A stretch of 64,000 nt of DNA, from assembly GCA_900316305.1 (NCBI GenBank), contig ONCM01000020.1, positions 62,001 to 126,000 of the forward strand, read 5' to 3'. This stretch comes from an uncultured Bacteroidales bacterium (GTDB taxonomy: Bacteria; Bacteroidota; Bacteroidia; Bacteroidales; WCHB1-69). Positions 31,705-40,468 of this stretch are shown in pieces. The notes beneath the pieces were generated by a model, which was not told the origin of the DNA, did no database searches, and worked only from the letters and a program-made list of their open reading frames with translations. The translations under genes and the position numbers were made by a program. Positions within the stretch are counted from its first letter, which is position 1. The number at the start of each line of letters is the position of its first letter.

Positions 31705-31712
31705 TATCTTTG
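31705..31712 (+). promoter_or_regulatory. -7 promoter box for the 234-aa exported protein
   Basis: TATCTTTG, 48 bases before the ATG at 31761. Confidence 0.6.
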
Positions 31713-31760
31713 CAGATTGAATAAATGCGATTTTTATTAACCCAAAATACGTAAAAAAAA

Positions 31761-32465
31761 ATGAAAAAACAACTCCGTTTAATGATGATCATCGCCATGA
31801 TGATCTGTACTGTGAGCACTTTTGCACAGAAACCTTTTGCAGGCCACATCACCTTTGAGACGACCGCCGAAGGCTGTTCAGACCCTAATGTCGCTGCCGA
31901 ACTGGCCGAACAGACCGTCGAATACACGGTCATGGGCAACAGCTACCGCCTCGACATGAGCGTGGGTATCGACGTGAGCGTCATTTCCAATGGCAACAAC
32001 AAGACCGTGACGACCGTGTTCAACATCCCCGGCTATGGTAAGTATTACCGCAAAATCACGGCGGAAGAACTCCAAAAGAAACAGGCCAACACCAAATACG
32101 ACTACAAGTACAGCGATGAAACCAAAACCATCGCCGGTTACACGTGCAAAAAAGTTATCGTGACCGCCACCGACCTGGAGACTGATGAGGAAGAAACCGC
32201 AACGCTGTGGGTGACGAATGAACTCGGTCTGGGCGACGACATCAACTTCGCCGAGCACCCGGATTTGAAAGGCTACCCGCTCAGCACGGAAGCAAAAACT
32301 GAAATCAACGGCGAACAGGTGACCATCATCACGTCAGCCACCAAAATCGTTCCCGACAAGAAGGTAAAAGCCACGGAGTTCCTGCTTCCTTCTGACGCAA
32401 AGGATTTCAAAGATGCTCCCGAGGATCTGAAACAGATGCTCGGCATGGGTGACGACGAGGAATAA
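31761..32465 (+). CDS. Exported protein of unknown function, DUF4412-like
   Basis: 234 aa with a signal peptide (LRLMMIIAMMICTVSTFAQ, cleavage after AQ). The mature part begins GHITFETTAEG and has the alternating pattern of a lipocalin-like or GLPGLI/DUF4412-type beta protein: YTVMGNSYRLDMSVGIDVSV, then TIAGYTCKKVIVTATDLET and ATLWVTNELG, a layout in which a periplasmic protein is described by its gain and loss of side chains only in family terms. No catalytic motif is visible. It has its own promoter and lies 14 bases before the DUF4954 gene, so the two may be cotranscribed. Confidence 0.65.
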   Translation: MKKQLRLMMIIAMMICTVSTFAQKPFAGHITFETTAEGCSDPNVAAELAEQTVEYTVMGNSYRLDMSVGIDVSVISNGNNKTVTTVFNIPGYGKYYRKITAEELQKKQANTKYDYKYSDETKTIAGYTCKKVIVTATDLETDEEETATLWVTNELGLGDDINFAEHPDLKGYPLSTEAKTEINGEQVTIITSATKIVPDKKVKATEFLLPSDAKDFKDAPEDLKQMLGMGDDEE

Positions 32466-32479
32466 TAATTCCACTTACC

Positions 32480-34228
32480 ATGTGGCGACAGCTCACAGAG
32501 TCTGAGATCAATTTGCTGACTCAGCAGAACAACAGTGCAGACGACTGGAAGAAAATTTCAGTCGTCGGCACTTTTTCTGTTTTAGGCATTCACCACTGTC
32601 ACTTTGCAGGCAAAGTCGAGATTGAAGACAATGTGTTATTGTCCAATGTTTTACATATAGAGAACTACCATATCGGGGCGAACACTCGTATTTCCAATGT
32701 CGGCACGCTCACCTTTACGGAAGAGCGGTTCGCCTACCCGCTGGAACTCTGCAACGAGGATGGTCGTTTCACCGTCACCGCCGTGCCGGGCATGAACAGC
32801 ACGGACGTTTTCTGCGCCCTATACACCGGAAAACCAAATCTTTACGCCGATAACAAACCCGAAACGATGGGACACATCGGCGACAACGTAACCATCGAAA
32901 ACGTCACCACCATCCATAACACCCACATCGAATCAAACGCCATATTGTCAGGCTGTTGCGAAATCCGACACGCCTACATAGATTCCACTGCGGAAGAGCC
33001 CACCCACATCGGTGCCGGAGTCATCCTCCGCAACGCCATCGTGCACAAGGGGGCAAACCTCGACTCCCGCGCCTACCTCTCGGACGTGCTTGTCGGGCAG
33101 CAGGTTAGTATCGCCGAAGGAGCGCGTGTCTATCAGTCGGCCATCGGCGACAACAGCCACATCTCTGGCTGCGAACTCGGGCACTCGTTCCTCTACCCCT
33201 GCCACGAGCAGCATCACAGCAGCTCGTTCCTGATCGCCGCGCACATCCAAGGACAGAGCAACATCGCTTCCGGCGCGACCCTCGGCTCCAACCATAACGG
33301 TCGCAAGAACGACGTTGACTTGACGGCCGGGCGTGGTTTCTGGCCCGGACTTTGCTCCTCGTTAGCATTCCCCTGCTCCTTCGCTCCTTACACCCTCATT
33401 GCCAAAGGAGCTTATCCGCGACCGCTGCACATTCCGTTCGCTTTCTCCCTGATTAACAACAATGTACAGGAGAATTGTTTGGAGATCATGCCCGCTTTTT
33501 GGTGGATGCACAACGCCTACGCGATGATGCGCAACGAATGGAAGTACCAGAATCGCGACAAACGCAAAAAGCATACGCAATACTATGACTACAAGCCACT
33601 TGCACCTGACACAATACATATTGTAATGGAAAACCACCGGCTGCTGACCCGCCATCTCGCGGGCGAGGCTGAGCTCCCGAAAATGGAGATGTCGAACCGG
33701 CCGGTCAAGATACTGAAAGAGAAGGAGGTCGTCGCCGCCTACCGTGAAATGATGCTCTGCTACGTCTTGGCTGAAGGCGTTTTCAACAATAAGCCTGAAA
33801 CCTTAGTAGAAAATTTTGAAAGCACTGATATACAATGGATTAATGCAGGCGGAAACGTATTGACGACAGAACAATGGCAGAAAATCTGCAATACTACTTC
33901 ATTGAAAGAGAGCCATGAATTGCAACTGGAATATGTGGATGAGAACTTCTCTTTCGTTCACTTACAAGATGCCGTCAGCATTATGACTTACCTCTGCAAT
34001 GGCGAGGTCACCGTGCCGCGCATCCTGTCTCTTTGCCGGGAAGCCATCGACGCGCAAATCCGTTTCTATGAGCGGGTTATCGCAGAGCGAAAGAAAGACC
34101 TGACCTCCGAATTCCGCCAGACAAACCCGATGTTCCCATACAAGACCAAAGATGCGATGGACGACAACATCTGCCAAAAGGCGGCAGCACATATAAATGA
34201 TTATCAACAGCTACTAGCCAAAAGCTAA
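32480..34228 (+). CDS. DUF4954-family left-handed beta-helix protein
   Basis: 582 aa. The N-terminal 320 residues show hexapeptide-type turns of a left-handed beta-helix (VEIEDNVLLSNVLHIENYHI; AILSGCCEIRHAYIDSTAEE; ISGCELGHSFLYPCHEQHHS), followed by a helical C-terminal half. This matches the DUF4954 proteins conserved in Bacteroidales, which resemble sugar-nucleotide acyl or nucleotidyl transferases but have no established function. It begins with MWRQLTESEINLLTQQNN. It lies between an exported protein and a sugar-nucleotide dehydrogenase, a weak hint of a role in cell-surface sugar metabolism. Confidence 0.72.
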   Translation: MWRQLTESEINLLTQQNNSADDWKKISVVGTFSVLGIHHCHFAGKVEIEDNVLLSNVLHIENYHIGANTRISNVGTLTFTEERFAYPLELCNEDGRFTVTAVPGMNSTDVFCALYTGKPNLYADNKPETMGHIGDNVTIENVTTIHNTHIESNAILSGCCEIRHAYIDSTAEEPTHIGAGVILRNAIVHKGANLDSRAYLSDVLVGQQVSIAEGARVYQSAIGDNSHISGCELGHSFLYPCHEQHHSSSFLIAAHIQGQSNIASGATLGSNHNGRKNDVDLTAGRGFWPGLCSSLAFPCSFAPYTLIAKGAYPRPLHIPFAFSLINNNVQENCLEIMPAFWWMHNAYAMMRNEWKYQNRDKRKKHTQYYDYKPLAPDTIHIVMENHRLLTRHLAGEAELPKMEMSNRPVKILKEKEVVAAYREMMLCYVLAEGVFNNKPETLVENFESTDIQWINAGGNVLTTEQWQKICNTTSLKESHELQLEYVDENFSFVHLQDAVSIMTYLCNGEVTVPRILSLCREAIDAQIRFYERVIAERKKDLTSEFRQTNPMFPYKTKDAMDDNICQKAAAHINDYQQLLAKS

Positions 34229-34252
34229 AAGCCAAAAGCCAAAAGCCAATAA
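34218..34252. repeat. GCCAAAA/GCTAAAA heptamer array
   Basis: Four to five 7-base words across the DUF4954 stop codon. Confidence 0.7.
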
Positions 34253-34259
34253 TAAAATT

Positions 34260-35555
34260 ATGACCATATACGAAGAAATTCTCAGCAAAAATGCCAAAAT
34301 CGGTGTCATCGGTTTGGGCTATGTCGGACTCCCCTTGGCGATGGCCTTCGCACACAAGGCATCTGTCATCGGCTTCGACATCAACGAAGATCATCTCAAC
34401 GTAATGCGCGGCGGCAAAGACCCGTGCAAAGAGTTGGACGACAGCGTTTTCGAAAATGCGGACATCCTGTTCACCTCATCTCTGAAGGATCTTGCCGAGG
34501 CTAAGTTCTATATCGTGGCGGTGCCGACCCCCATCGACAAGAACAACAAACCCGACCTGAAGCCGCTGCTCGGTGCGACCAAGTCTGTCGGCCAAGTGCT
34601 GAAGAAAGGTGACTATGTGGTCTATGAGTCAACCGTTTATCCCGGCTGTACAGAAGAAGACTGCGTCCCGTTGTTGGAGAAGCTCTCCGGTTTGAAGGCC
34701 GGTACGGATTTCAAGTTTGGCTATTCGCCCGAGCGCATCAACCCTGGTGAAAAAGTACACACGTTGGAGAAAACCGTCAAAATCGTCTCCGGCTGTGACG
34801 ACGAATCGTTAGAGCAAATTGCGAAGACATACGAACTGGTCGTGGAACCGGGCGTACATCGTGCCCCGAGCGTCAAAGTGGCCGAAGCCGCCAAGATTAT
34901 CGAGAATACCCAGCGTGATGTCAACATCGCCTTGATGAACGAGCTTTCCATCCTGTTCGGCAGAATGGGCATCAACACCTACGATGTGCTGAAGGCCGCC
35001 GGCACCAAGTGGAACTTCATGAAGTTCTACCCTGGTCTGGTGGGCGGACACTGCATCGGCGTGGATCCCTACTATCTCGTGCACAAGGCCGCCGAGCTGA
35101 AATACCACACGCAGGTGATCTCCGCCGGTCGTTTCGTCAACGACTCCATGGGTGGCTATATCGCCAAGAATGTGGTCAAGAAGATCATCGCCTCCGGCAA
35201 GCCCGCCATGAACGCCCGTGTTCTAGTAATGGGACTCACCTTCAAGGAGAATGTGGCCGACATCCGCAACTCCAAGGTGGTCGATATTATTCACGAGTTA
35301 CAGGATTTCGGCGTTTTCGTGGATGTGGTTGACCCGTTCGCTGATCCCGAAGAGGTCAAGAAATGCTACAATATCGACCTGAAAACTCAACCCGAAGGTC
35401 CCTACAACGCCATCATCCTCGCTGTCGCGCACAACGAATACAAGAACCTGCCCGAAAACTATTTCCAGCAGATTTCCGATGGCAACGGTATCTTTGTTGA
35501 CGTGAAAGGATTGTATCTCAGGAAGATCAATGAGATGACGTATTGGAGCCTGTAA
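34260..35555 (+). CDS. Nucleotide-sugar dehydrogenase (UDP-GlcNAc/UDP-Glc 6-dehydrogenase family, TviB/WbpO-like)
   Basis: 431 aa. The N-terminal NAD site is IGVIGLGYVGLPLAMAFAHK (about 13-32); the catalytic Cys is in LVGGHCIGVDPYYLVHKA (about 259-276) with the conserved Lys in FYPGLVGG vicinity; the C-terminal domain holds VLVMGLTFKENVADIRNSKV. The family oxidises the 6-hydroxyl of UDP-sugars to a carboxylate in two NAD steps. Similarity in memory is strongest to Vi-polysaccharide TviB and WbpO, which act on UDP-GlcNAc or UDP-GalNAc. The product probably feeds surface polysaccharide; no epimerase is adjacent. Confidence 0.88.
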   Translation: MTIYEEILSKNAKIGVIGLGYVGLPLAMAFAHKASVIGFDINEDHLNVMRGGKDPCKELDDSVFENADILFTSSLKDLAEAKFYIVAVPTPIDKNNKPDLKPLLGATKSVGQVLKKGDYVVYESTVYPGCTEEDCVPLLEKLSGLKAGTDFKFGYSPERINPGEKVHTLEKTVKIVSGCDDESLEQIAKTYELVVEPGVHRAPSVKVAEAAKIIENTQRDVNIALMNELSILFGRMGINTYDVLKAAGTKWNFMKFYPGLVGGHCIGVDPYYLVHKAAELKYHTQVISAGRFVNDSMGGYIAKNVVKKIIASGKPAMNARVLVMGLTFKENVADIRNSKVVDIIHELQDFGVFVDVVDPFADPEEVKKCYNIDLKTQPEGPYNAIILAVAHNEYKNLPENYFQQISDGNGIFVDVKGLYLRKINEMTYWSL

Positions 35556-35598
35556 TTAGTTAGCAGTTAACAGTTAGCAGTTAGCAGTTAGTAGTTAC
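35554..35598. repeat. TTAGCAG heptamer array starting at a stop codon
   Basis: TTAGTTAGCAGTTAACAG... follows directly on the TAA of the dehydrogenase gene and runs up to the next gene. Confidence 0.8.
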
Positions 35599-35608
35599 CT
35601 GAAACTTC

Positions 35609-36247
35609 ATGGCAGACAATTACATAGAGAATAAATTCGACGAGTACAACAGCAAAAAGAAGGTGGTCTATAAATCCGCCGGGAGATCGTTGGACCAGCT
35701 GTTGAGAGCGAACCGCAGTTATCGCGGGTATGATCCGGCGTACAAAGTATCTAAATCGGTTCTGGAAAAACTGGTGGCAGTTAACACGCTACTGCCCTCG
35801 GCGAAGAACCAGCAGGCATTACGTTTCAAACTGGTCACCGAAGAGACCGGTGCTGATATTGTGTTGGATAACATCAAATTAGGTGGGATGCTGCCGGAGT
35901 TACACCTGCCGTTTGCCGGTACCGAGCCGAAAGCGTTCATTATTATTTGCAGCACAGCTCCGGAGAGCAAGATGCTACACGTCGATGTGGGGATTGCCGC
36001 GCAAAGTATGTTGCTGAAAGCCGTCGAACTAGGCTATAACGGGCTGATTATCGGTGCGTTCAACGCAAAAAAAATCGAAGAGGCTTTTGCACTTCCCTAC
36101 CCGCCCGTCTTGATCCTCGCTATCGGAAAAGGCAACGAAAAAATTGAGCTGAAAGAGATTTCAGCGGACGAAAGCCATGCCTATTATCGTGAAAACGGGA
36201 CACATATCGTGCCGAAAGTGAAATGGGAGGAACTTATAATTAGTTAG
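35609..36247 (+). CDS. Nitroreductase-family flavoprotein
   Basis: 212 aa. The N-terminal LLRANRSYRGYDPAYKVSKS (the RSxR FMN-phosphate site) and the downstream VNTLLPSAKNQQALRFKLVT segment fit the nitroreductase fold, as does GIAAQSMLLKAVELGYNGLI near 130-150. These FMN enzymes reduce nitro compounds, quinones or flavins with NAD(P)H; the physiological substrate cannot be read. The last codons and the TAG come from the TTAGCAG array that follows, so the exact C-terminus (LIIS) has been set by the repeat. It precedes a long repeat-filled spacer. Confidence 0.82.
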   Translation: MADNYIENKFDEYNSKKKVVYKSAGRSLDQLLRANRSYRGYDPAYKVSKSVLEKLVAVNTLLPSAKNQQALRFKLVTEETGADIVLDNIKLGGMLPELHLPFAGTEPKAFIIICSTAPESKMLHVDVGIAAQSMLLKAVELGYNGLIIGAFNAKKIEEAFALPYPPVLILAIGKGNEKIELKEISADESHAYYRENGTHIVPKVKWEELIIS

Positions 36248-36296
36248 CAGTTAGCAGTTAGCAGTTAGCAGTTAGCAGTTAGTAGTTAGCAGTTGG
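36243..36296. repeat. TTAGCAG heptamer array starting at a stop codon
   Basis: Seven TTAGCAG/TTAGTAG words; the first supplies the TAG of the nitroreductase gene. Confidence 0.85.
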
Positions 36297-36348
36297 TGGA
36301 CGGACTTATTTCCTTATTATCAATATTCTCGTAACTCGCAATCTTAAC

Positions 36349-36442
36349 CTTGTAAACTTGTAAACTTGTAAGCTTGTAAACTTGTAAGCTTGTAAACTCG
36401 TAAGCTTGTAAACTCGTAAGCTTGTAAGCTTGTAAACCTGTA
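36349..36442. repeat. (CTTGTAAA)n octamer array
   Basis: About twelve 8-base units CTTGTAAA/CTTGTAAG/CTCGTAAG in the spacer before the end of the convergent 2-hydroxyacid dehydrogenase gene. Confidence 0.9.
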
Positions 36443-36446
36443 AACT

Positions 36447-37373
36447 TTAACGGATACACTCCAAATTTCCCAATATAATATCAATCCGGATATCGAAGGC
36501 TTCGCGGGTGGCGTAGCCGACGTGCGGGACGAGCACGCAGTTAGGTGCATTCAACAGCGGATGATTTTCCGGAAGCGGAGGTTCCTTTTCATAAACATCG
36601 ATGCCCGCGCCGGCGATTTTGCCATCACGGAGGCATTCTGCCAAGGCATCCATATCCACCACATTTCCCCGGGCAGTGTTGATCAGAATAGCCGTAGGTT
36701 TGCACACAGCCAACAATTCCCTGCTAATCAGATGATTTGTTTCTGCGGTCAGCGGAACATGGAGGGAAATGATGTCGCTGGTGCGCATCAACTCTTCCAA
36801 ACTCACATATGGGATTCCCATAGCGACCACCTCAGGTTTTTGAGTTCTGCTCCAAGCAATCACCTTGCAGCCAAACGCCTGCAACAGCTGCGCCGTGCGA
36901 ATACCGATAGCACCTGTGCCGACGATTCCGACCGTCTTGCCATGAAGCTCACGACCCAGAAAAGCACCGCGTACACCGCCTTGGCGAATAGAGCCATCCA
37001 AGAACGTTATCTTACGATATACGTCAATCATCAGTCCTACAGCCAATTCAGCCACAGCCTCAGTCGCGTAACCTGAAGCGTTCTTAACCTGAATGCCATG
37101 TTCTTGACAATAAGCCATATCAATATGGTCAAGTCCCGTAAAGGCCACATTCAGAAACTGCAGTTTCGGGCACTGGGAGAGCACCTCTTCACGCACGGGG
37201 ATGTTGGAGATCATCACGACCTCGGCATCCCGCATCCGTTCTATCAAGGTGGCGGCATCTTCTTTACGGTCGCCATACCACACAAACTCATGCCCTTTGA
37301 GGGCCAATTCTTGTCTGATTTCCTGAGCTCTGGACTCGGAAATACCTATCGGTTCAACCGCTACAATCTTCAT
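36447..37373 (-). CDS. D-2-hydroxyacid dehydrogenase (NAD-dependent)
   Basis: 308 aa. The NAD-binding Rossmann motif is VGIVGTGAIGIRTAQLLQAF (about 147-166), the active-site Arg is in ILINTARGNVVDMDALAE, and Glu and His in DVYEKEPPLPENHPLL and VLVPHVGY(A). This places it with phosphoglycerate/hydroxypyruvate/lactate-type dehydrogenases. The short N-terminal domain and the absence of a regulatory ACT domain argue against SerA. Substrate unknown (glycerate, hydroxypyruvate or a 2-keto acid). It ends beside the octamer array and follows the Omp28-like gene with a 12-base gap on the same strand. Confidence 0.87.
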   Translation of the reverse strand: MKIVAVEPIGISESRAQEIRQELALKGHEFVWYGDRKEDAATLIERMRDAEVVMISNIPVREEVLSQCPKLQFLNVAFTGLDHIDMAYCQEHGIQVKNASGYATEAVAELAVGLMIDVYRKITFLDGSIRQGGVRGAFLGRELHGKTVGIVGTGAIGIRTAQLLQAFGCKVIAWSRTQKPEVVAMGIPYVSLEELMRTSDIISLHVPLTAETNHLISRELLAVCKPTAILINTARGNVVDMDALAECLRDGKIAGAGIDVYEKEPPLPENHPLLNAPNCVLVPHVGYATREAFDIRIDIILGNLECIR

Positions 37374-37385
37374 ATACTCAAAAAA

Positions 37386-38246
37386 TTATCTGGAAATAAC
37401 AGGTAACGTCTCGGCTTGCAATACCTCATGCAATTCATAGTCATAAAGGACCGCCACCACAGAGCAATTCCCAGGTACCCAATCGGTGTTCGACATATCC
37501 AACGTAGAAGCATAAACACAGCTGCTGCCCGGTTCAAGTACAGCCCCGCCGTTCAACTGCATACCCATAGGTTGTTGGTTGAAGGTCGCACGGAGAACAT
37601 GGTTATGTACGTAATCCTCAATATTTTCCGTACCGTTCTTTTGAGGCTTCACGACCCCGTCTTCAATAAGGAAAAGAATCAGATTATATGGCACATTGCT
37701 ACGTTTCAATGCGGTAACTTTGACATTGGCTTTCACCGTTTGAAGCTCCGGATCATATTCATTTATCAATTGGAGGGCAGCACTAACCTCACGACTCTGG
37801 TTGCGAAGGACATTGGCCCATTCGTCACGCTGCCAGCCACCCAACTCATAACCCCGATTGATAATGGCAGATGGGATGGCATCAATATTAAAGTACTCAC
37901 CCAGTGTATTGCCTTCCGCAGTACGGAAATCATAGGTGTAGAGCCCGCTGCTTTGCGGTTTGGCCAGCGTACCGTAATGGATGCCCACGACCACCAGCGT
38001 GTCACCGTACTGATTCTTCAGCTGCTCAATGACCTCATGACCGGCAGGACAGTTGACACAACGGTGTCCAGTAAATTCCTCCATATACAGTTTCCGATAG
38101 ACTTTTGATTCGTCCAACGGCGGGAACTCCACCGTAACATCTTCATCAAATTGCATGTAATAATAGGGTGGTTCTATTTTGTCACAACTGCTCAGCAAGA
38201 CAACGATGCCAAACAATACTGGCAATAAGGCTCTTAGCTTTTTCAT
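37386..38246 (-). CDS. Omp28-related lipoprotein with thioredoxin-like CXXC domain
   Basis: 286 aa from the ATG at 38246; the longer frame starts inside the promoter. Lipobox VVLLSSC gives Cys at about residue 20. The segment MEEFTGHRCVNCPAGHEVIE (about 55-74) holds a CXXC thioredoxin-like motif typical of Omp28-related proteins of Porphyromonas and relatives, followed by VVVGIHYG. The C-terminal half is a beta-rich domain with a possible adhesion or assembly role. It is cotranscribed with the downstream 2-hydroxyacid dehydrogenase by position. Redox activity is inferred from the CXXC only. Confidence 0.82.
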   Translation of the reverse strand: MKKLRALLPVLFGIVVLLSSCDKIEPPYYYMQFDEDVTVEFPPLDESKVYRKLYMEEFTGHRCVNCPAGHEVIEQLKNQYGDTLVVVGIHYGTLAKPQSSGLYTYDFRTAEGNTLGEYFNIDAIPSAIINRGYELGGWQRDEWANVLRNQSREVSAALQLINEYDPELQTVKANVKVTALKRSNVPYNLILFLIEDGVVKPQKNGTENIEDYVHNHVLRATFNQQPMGMQLNGGAVLEPGSSCVYASTLDMSNTDWVPGNCSVVAVLYDYELHEVLQAETLPVISR

Positions 38247-38266
38247 TATATTGGATTTTGAACGGG

Positions 38267-38274
38267 CAAAAATA
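38267..38274 (-). promoter_or_regulatory. -7 promoter box for the Omp28-like gene
   Basis: TATTTTTG on the minus strand, 21 bases before the ATG at 38246; it lies just inside the end of the batD gene. Confidence 0.6.
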
Positions 38275-38284
38275 CAAAAAAGAT

Positions 38285-39670
38285 TCATATTTTATAAACT
38301 TTGCCTTGTGGCTTGTCTGTTTTTTCTTCTTCTTTCGGCGATTGCTGACGGCCCGGCTTCACGTCTAAGCGGAAATCTTGCGATATGATGGTTTTATAAT
38401 TTTCCATTTCATCATCATAGTATATAAATTGAGCTCCAGGTATGAAATATTCGCCTTCGGAGCGCGGAATCAGCGTAAACTGGAACGTCTTGGAGCCGCT
38501 CACCAGATTGCCCTTCGCGCTGATGCGCTGACTGACCCGTGGATAGGTGATATCGCAATCGGATGGGAATTCTATGTTCAGATCCTTAGCCTCTATATGA
38601 TGGAGATTGCCGTTGCCCGAGACGGTCACCGTAAGTGTAACCGAATGATTGGCACTGACTTCCGTTTTGCTTATGGAGGCCGAAATATCGAAATGGCCCA
38701 CAATCTCGGTTTTTCCGTCGTTACGAGCGCCCGGGAGTGGTTTCACCTTGAGAGACAGCTCATTAGACGTCAGATGAAAATCCTTGGCACGGGTGGTCGT
38801 CATGGTGCCCCAGAAAGGATTGTTAACCACCGCCGGCACCCCGATGCGTACAATCAGATCGAGCTTGGGTATCGTCACTTTGCCGGTTTTCAGCGGATAA
38901 GCCGCCGTCTGCATGATAGTGTAGACATGGTAGCTCACCCCTTTGATCGTCTCTGTGGATTCATCGCTGTAGTTCAGGTCCAAGCGGTCCAACCAGAGGG
39001 CATCAGTGGCTGCATAGTTGGCGCGTGCAATCTCGTAGCCGCGGATGTCTTGCTTGATGAAAAGTTTGTGCGTGACCACGACGGCCTCGCCCTGCCACGC
39101 CTCCGCTTGGGCAATCTCGGACTTCACGAAAATATCGTCCTTCTTGATCTCATCCTTGTATTCCACGCGCTCCGACTTGGACTTGGGCTGCTGGGAAGGC
39201 TGGTTATTGAAGGGGTTCAGATCCGGGAAGTCGAAATGGAAGAAGTTGGAAAAGCCGTCATCTTGGTTGTCTTGCTGTTTGGCAGCCGTTTTCACCACGC
39301 GGACCTCCACGGCGTTGCTGCGCAGCACCTTGCCATCCACAGAAACCGACACGCCGGGAATGGTAAACGTACCCTCCCGCTTGCACATAAGCACGTAAGT
39401 ATAAGTGTATTGCGTGTTCTGTTCCGTATGACCGTTGGCAATGGAGATAGACGTGCTGGAGCCCATGCTCGGACCTCCCACAAACTCGAATTTGCCGAAG
39501 TCTGTCTCCAAAATCGTGCCCTTTTCCGAAGTGGTGACCGTATATTGAAATTGTTGGTTCACAATCACTTCCGCAGGTGCTTTCGCCACACACATCTCTT
39601 CGGTTTGGGCTTTCATTGTAATGGCGCCGAACAGGAACAGCGCGGTCAGAATCAGAATATTATGTCTCAT
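38285..39670 (-). CDS. batD: BatD-family protein
   Basis: 461 aa. A signal peptide (LILTALFLFGAITMKAQ) precedes repeated beta-sandwich domains of the BatD/oxygen-tolerance family: KAPAEVIVNQQFQYTVTTSE and EFVGGPSMGSSTSISIANGH in domain one, later SISKTEVSANHSVTLTVTVS and the FTLIPRSEGEYFIPGAQFIY segment. Usual BatD proteins end with a membrane helix; this one ends in a Lys/Pro-rich tail (QQSPKEEEKTDKPQGKVYKI) without one, and batA, batB and batE are not next to it. It is therefore an isolated, probably periplasmic BatD. Function unknown beyond the family link to aerotolerance. Confidence 0.82.
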   Translation of the reverse strand: MRHNILILTALFLFGAITMKAQTEEMCVAKAPAEVIVNQQFQYTVTTSEKGTILETDFGKFEFVGGPSMGSSTSISIANGHTEQNTQYTYTYVLMCKREGTFTIPGVSVSVDGKVLRSNAVEVRVVKTAAKQQDNQDDGFSNFFHFDFPDLNPFNNQPSQQPKSKSERVEYKDEIKKDDIFVKSEIAQAEAWQGEAVVVTHKLFIKQDIRGYEIARANYAATDALWLDRLDLNYSDESTETIKGVSYHVYTIMQTAAYPLKTGKVTIPKLDLIVRIGVPAVVNNPFWGTMTTTRAKDFHLTSNELSLKVKPLPGARNDGKTEIVGHFDISASISKTEVSANHSVTLTVTVSGNGNLHHIEAKDLNIEFPSDCDITYPRVSQRISAKGNLVSGSKTFQFTLIPRSEGEYFIPGAQFIYYDDEMENYKTIISQDFRLDVKPGRQQSPKEEEKTDKPQGKVYKI

Positions 39671-39745
39671 TTTCTACAAATTTTTCGACGGCCATAACGC
39701 TCGAAAGCCGAAAATATTGTATGGGAAAGGAATCGGGGATTTTCG

Positions 39746-39753
39746 TATTTTTG
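39746..39753 (+). promoter_or_regulatory. -7 promoter box for the nucleosidase
   Basis: TATTTTTG, 32 bases before the ATG at 39786. Confidence 0.65.
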
Positions 39754-39785
39754 CCGCGAAAAAATCACCAAACAAAGAAAGGAAT

Positions 39786-40364
39786 ATGAAAATCGCATTA
39801 TTTGCAGCTGTAGAAGAAGAGGTTTTGAGCATGAAAGAGCAGGTCCACCTAACCGGCATCGGCCGGGAGAGCGCGACTTCTTCGATGCTAAAGTTCATGC
39901 AACAACATCATAATGAAGATTTTACCATATTTAATATGGGAACAGCCGGTGCCCACTCTGCCCCGGTCGGAAGCCTGGTACGCATCACCGAGATTGTCTC
40001 TGGAGGTGCCGCATTTTTGGATCACCCGATGCTGACGGACACGCTCCCCGTTCCCACGCCCAAGGCTATTGACGGGAAGTTGTTCTCCTCCGACTGTTTC
40101 GTTTCTCATCACGTCTATTCCGCTGATTTTCTGAAAGATCTGACCACCAAGGCCGACTGTTTCGACATGGAATCGTCAGCCCTTTACAGCATCGCACGGC
40201 ATTTCAACAAACCGTACGTCTCTTTCAAGATTGTCTCCGACCACTTGGACGTTGACCTCTCGGTCTGGCAGGAGCGCGTCCACAAACTCTCCCCCAACCT
40301 CTGCGACTTCGTCCGCCACACCCTTGACGAATTGAACAAAATCGAACCGGTTATTCTCCTATAG
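39786..40364 (+). CDS. MTA/SAH nucleosidase-like protein (PNP/UDP phosphorylase fold)
   Basis: 192 aa from the ATG at 39786, which follows the promoter box; upstream frame extension is rejected. The start KIALFAAVEEEVLSM, the GIGRESATSSMLKFM and TIFNMGTAGAHSAPVGSLVR segments, and the substrate-binding DCFDMESSALYSIARHFN with the catalytic-type Glu (MES) are as in MTA/SAH nucleosidases and related phosphorylases. The protein is shorter than Pfs (about 230 aa), so the substrate may differ. Such enzymes cleave the N-glycosidic bond of nucleosides in the cytoplasm. Its stop codon opens a dispersed 85-base repeat element. Confidence 0.72.
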   Translation: MKIALFAAVEEEVLSMKEQVHLTGIGRESATSSMLKFMQQHHNEDFTIFNMGTAGAHSAPVGSLVRITEIVSGGAAFLDHPMLTDTLPVPTPKAIDGKLFSSDCFVSHHVYSADFLKDLTTKADCFDMESSALYSIARHFNKPYVSFKIVSDHLDVDLSVWQERVHKLSPNLCDFVRHTLDELNKIEPVILL

Positions 40365-40451
40365 ACATCTTCCTTGAGCAGCCTCGAAGAGGCAAGACGC
40401 GCAGAGCGCAAATAACCCCACACAAGGCGTTAGCCGCAGTGTGGGGCAACC
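40364..40451. repeat. Dispersed 85-base element (CCCCACAC hairpin family), copy 1
   Basis: TTGAGCAGCCTCGAAGAGGC, then CGCGCAGAGCGCAAATAACC, then the hairpin CCCCACAC...GTGTGGGG. A copy in the opposite orientation lies at 51807-51890. Confidence 0.85.
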
Positions 40452-40468
40452 ACAAAAATAAAGACATC

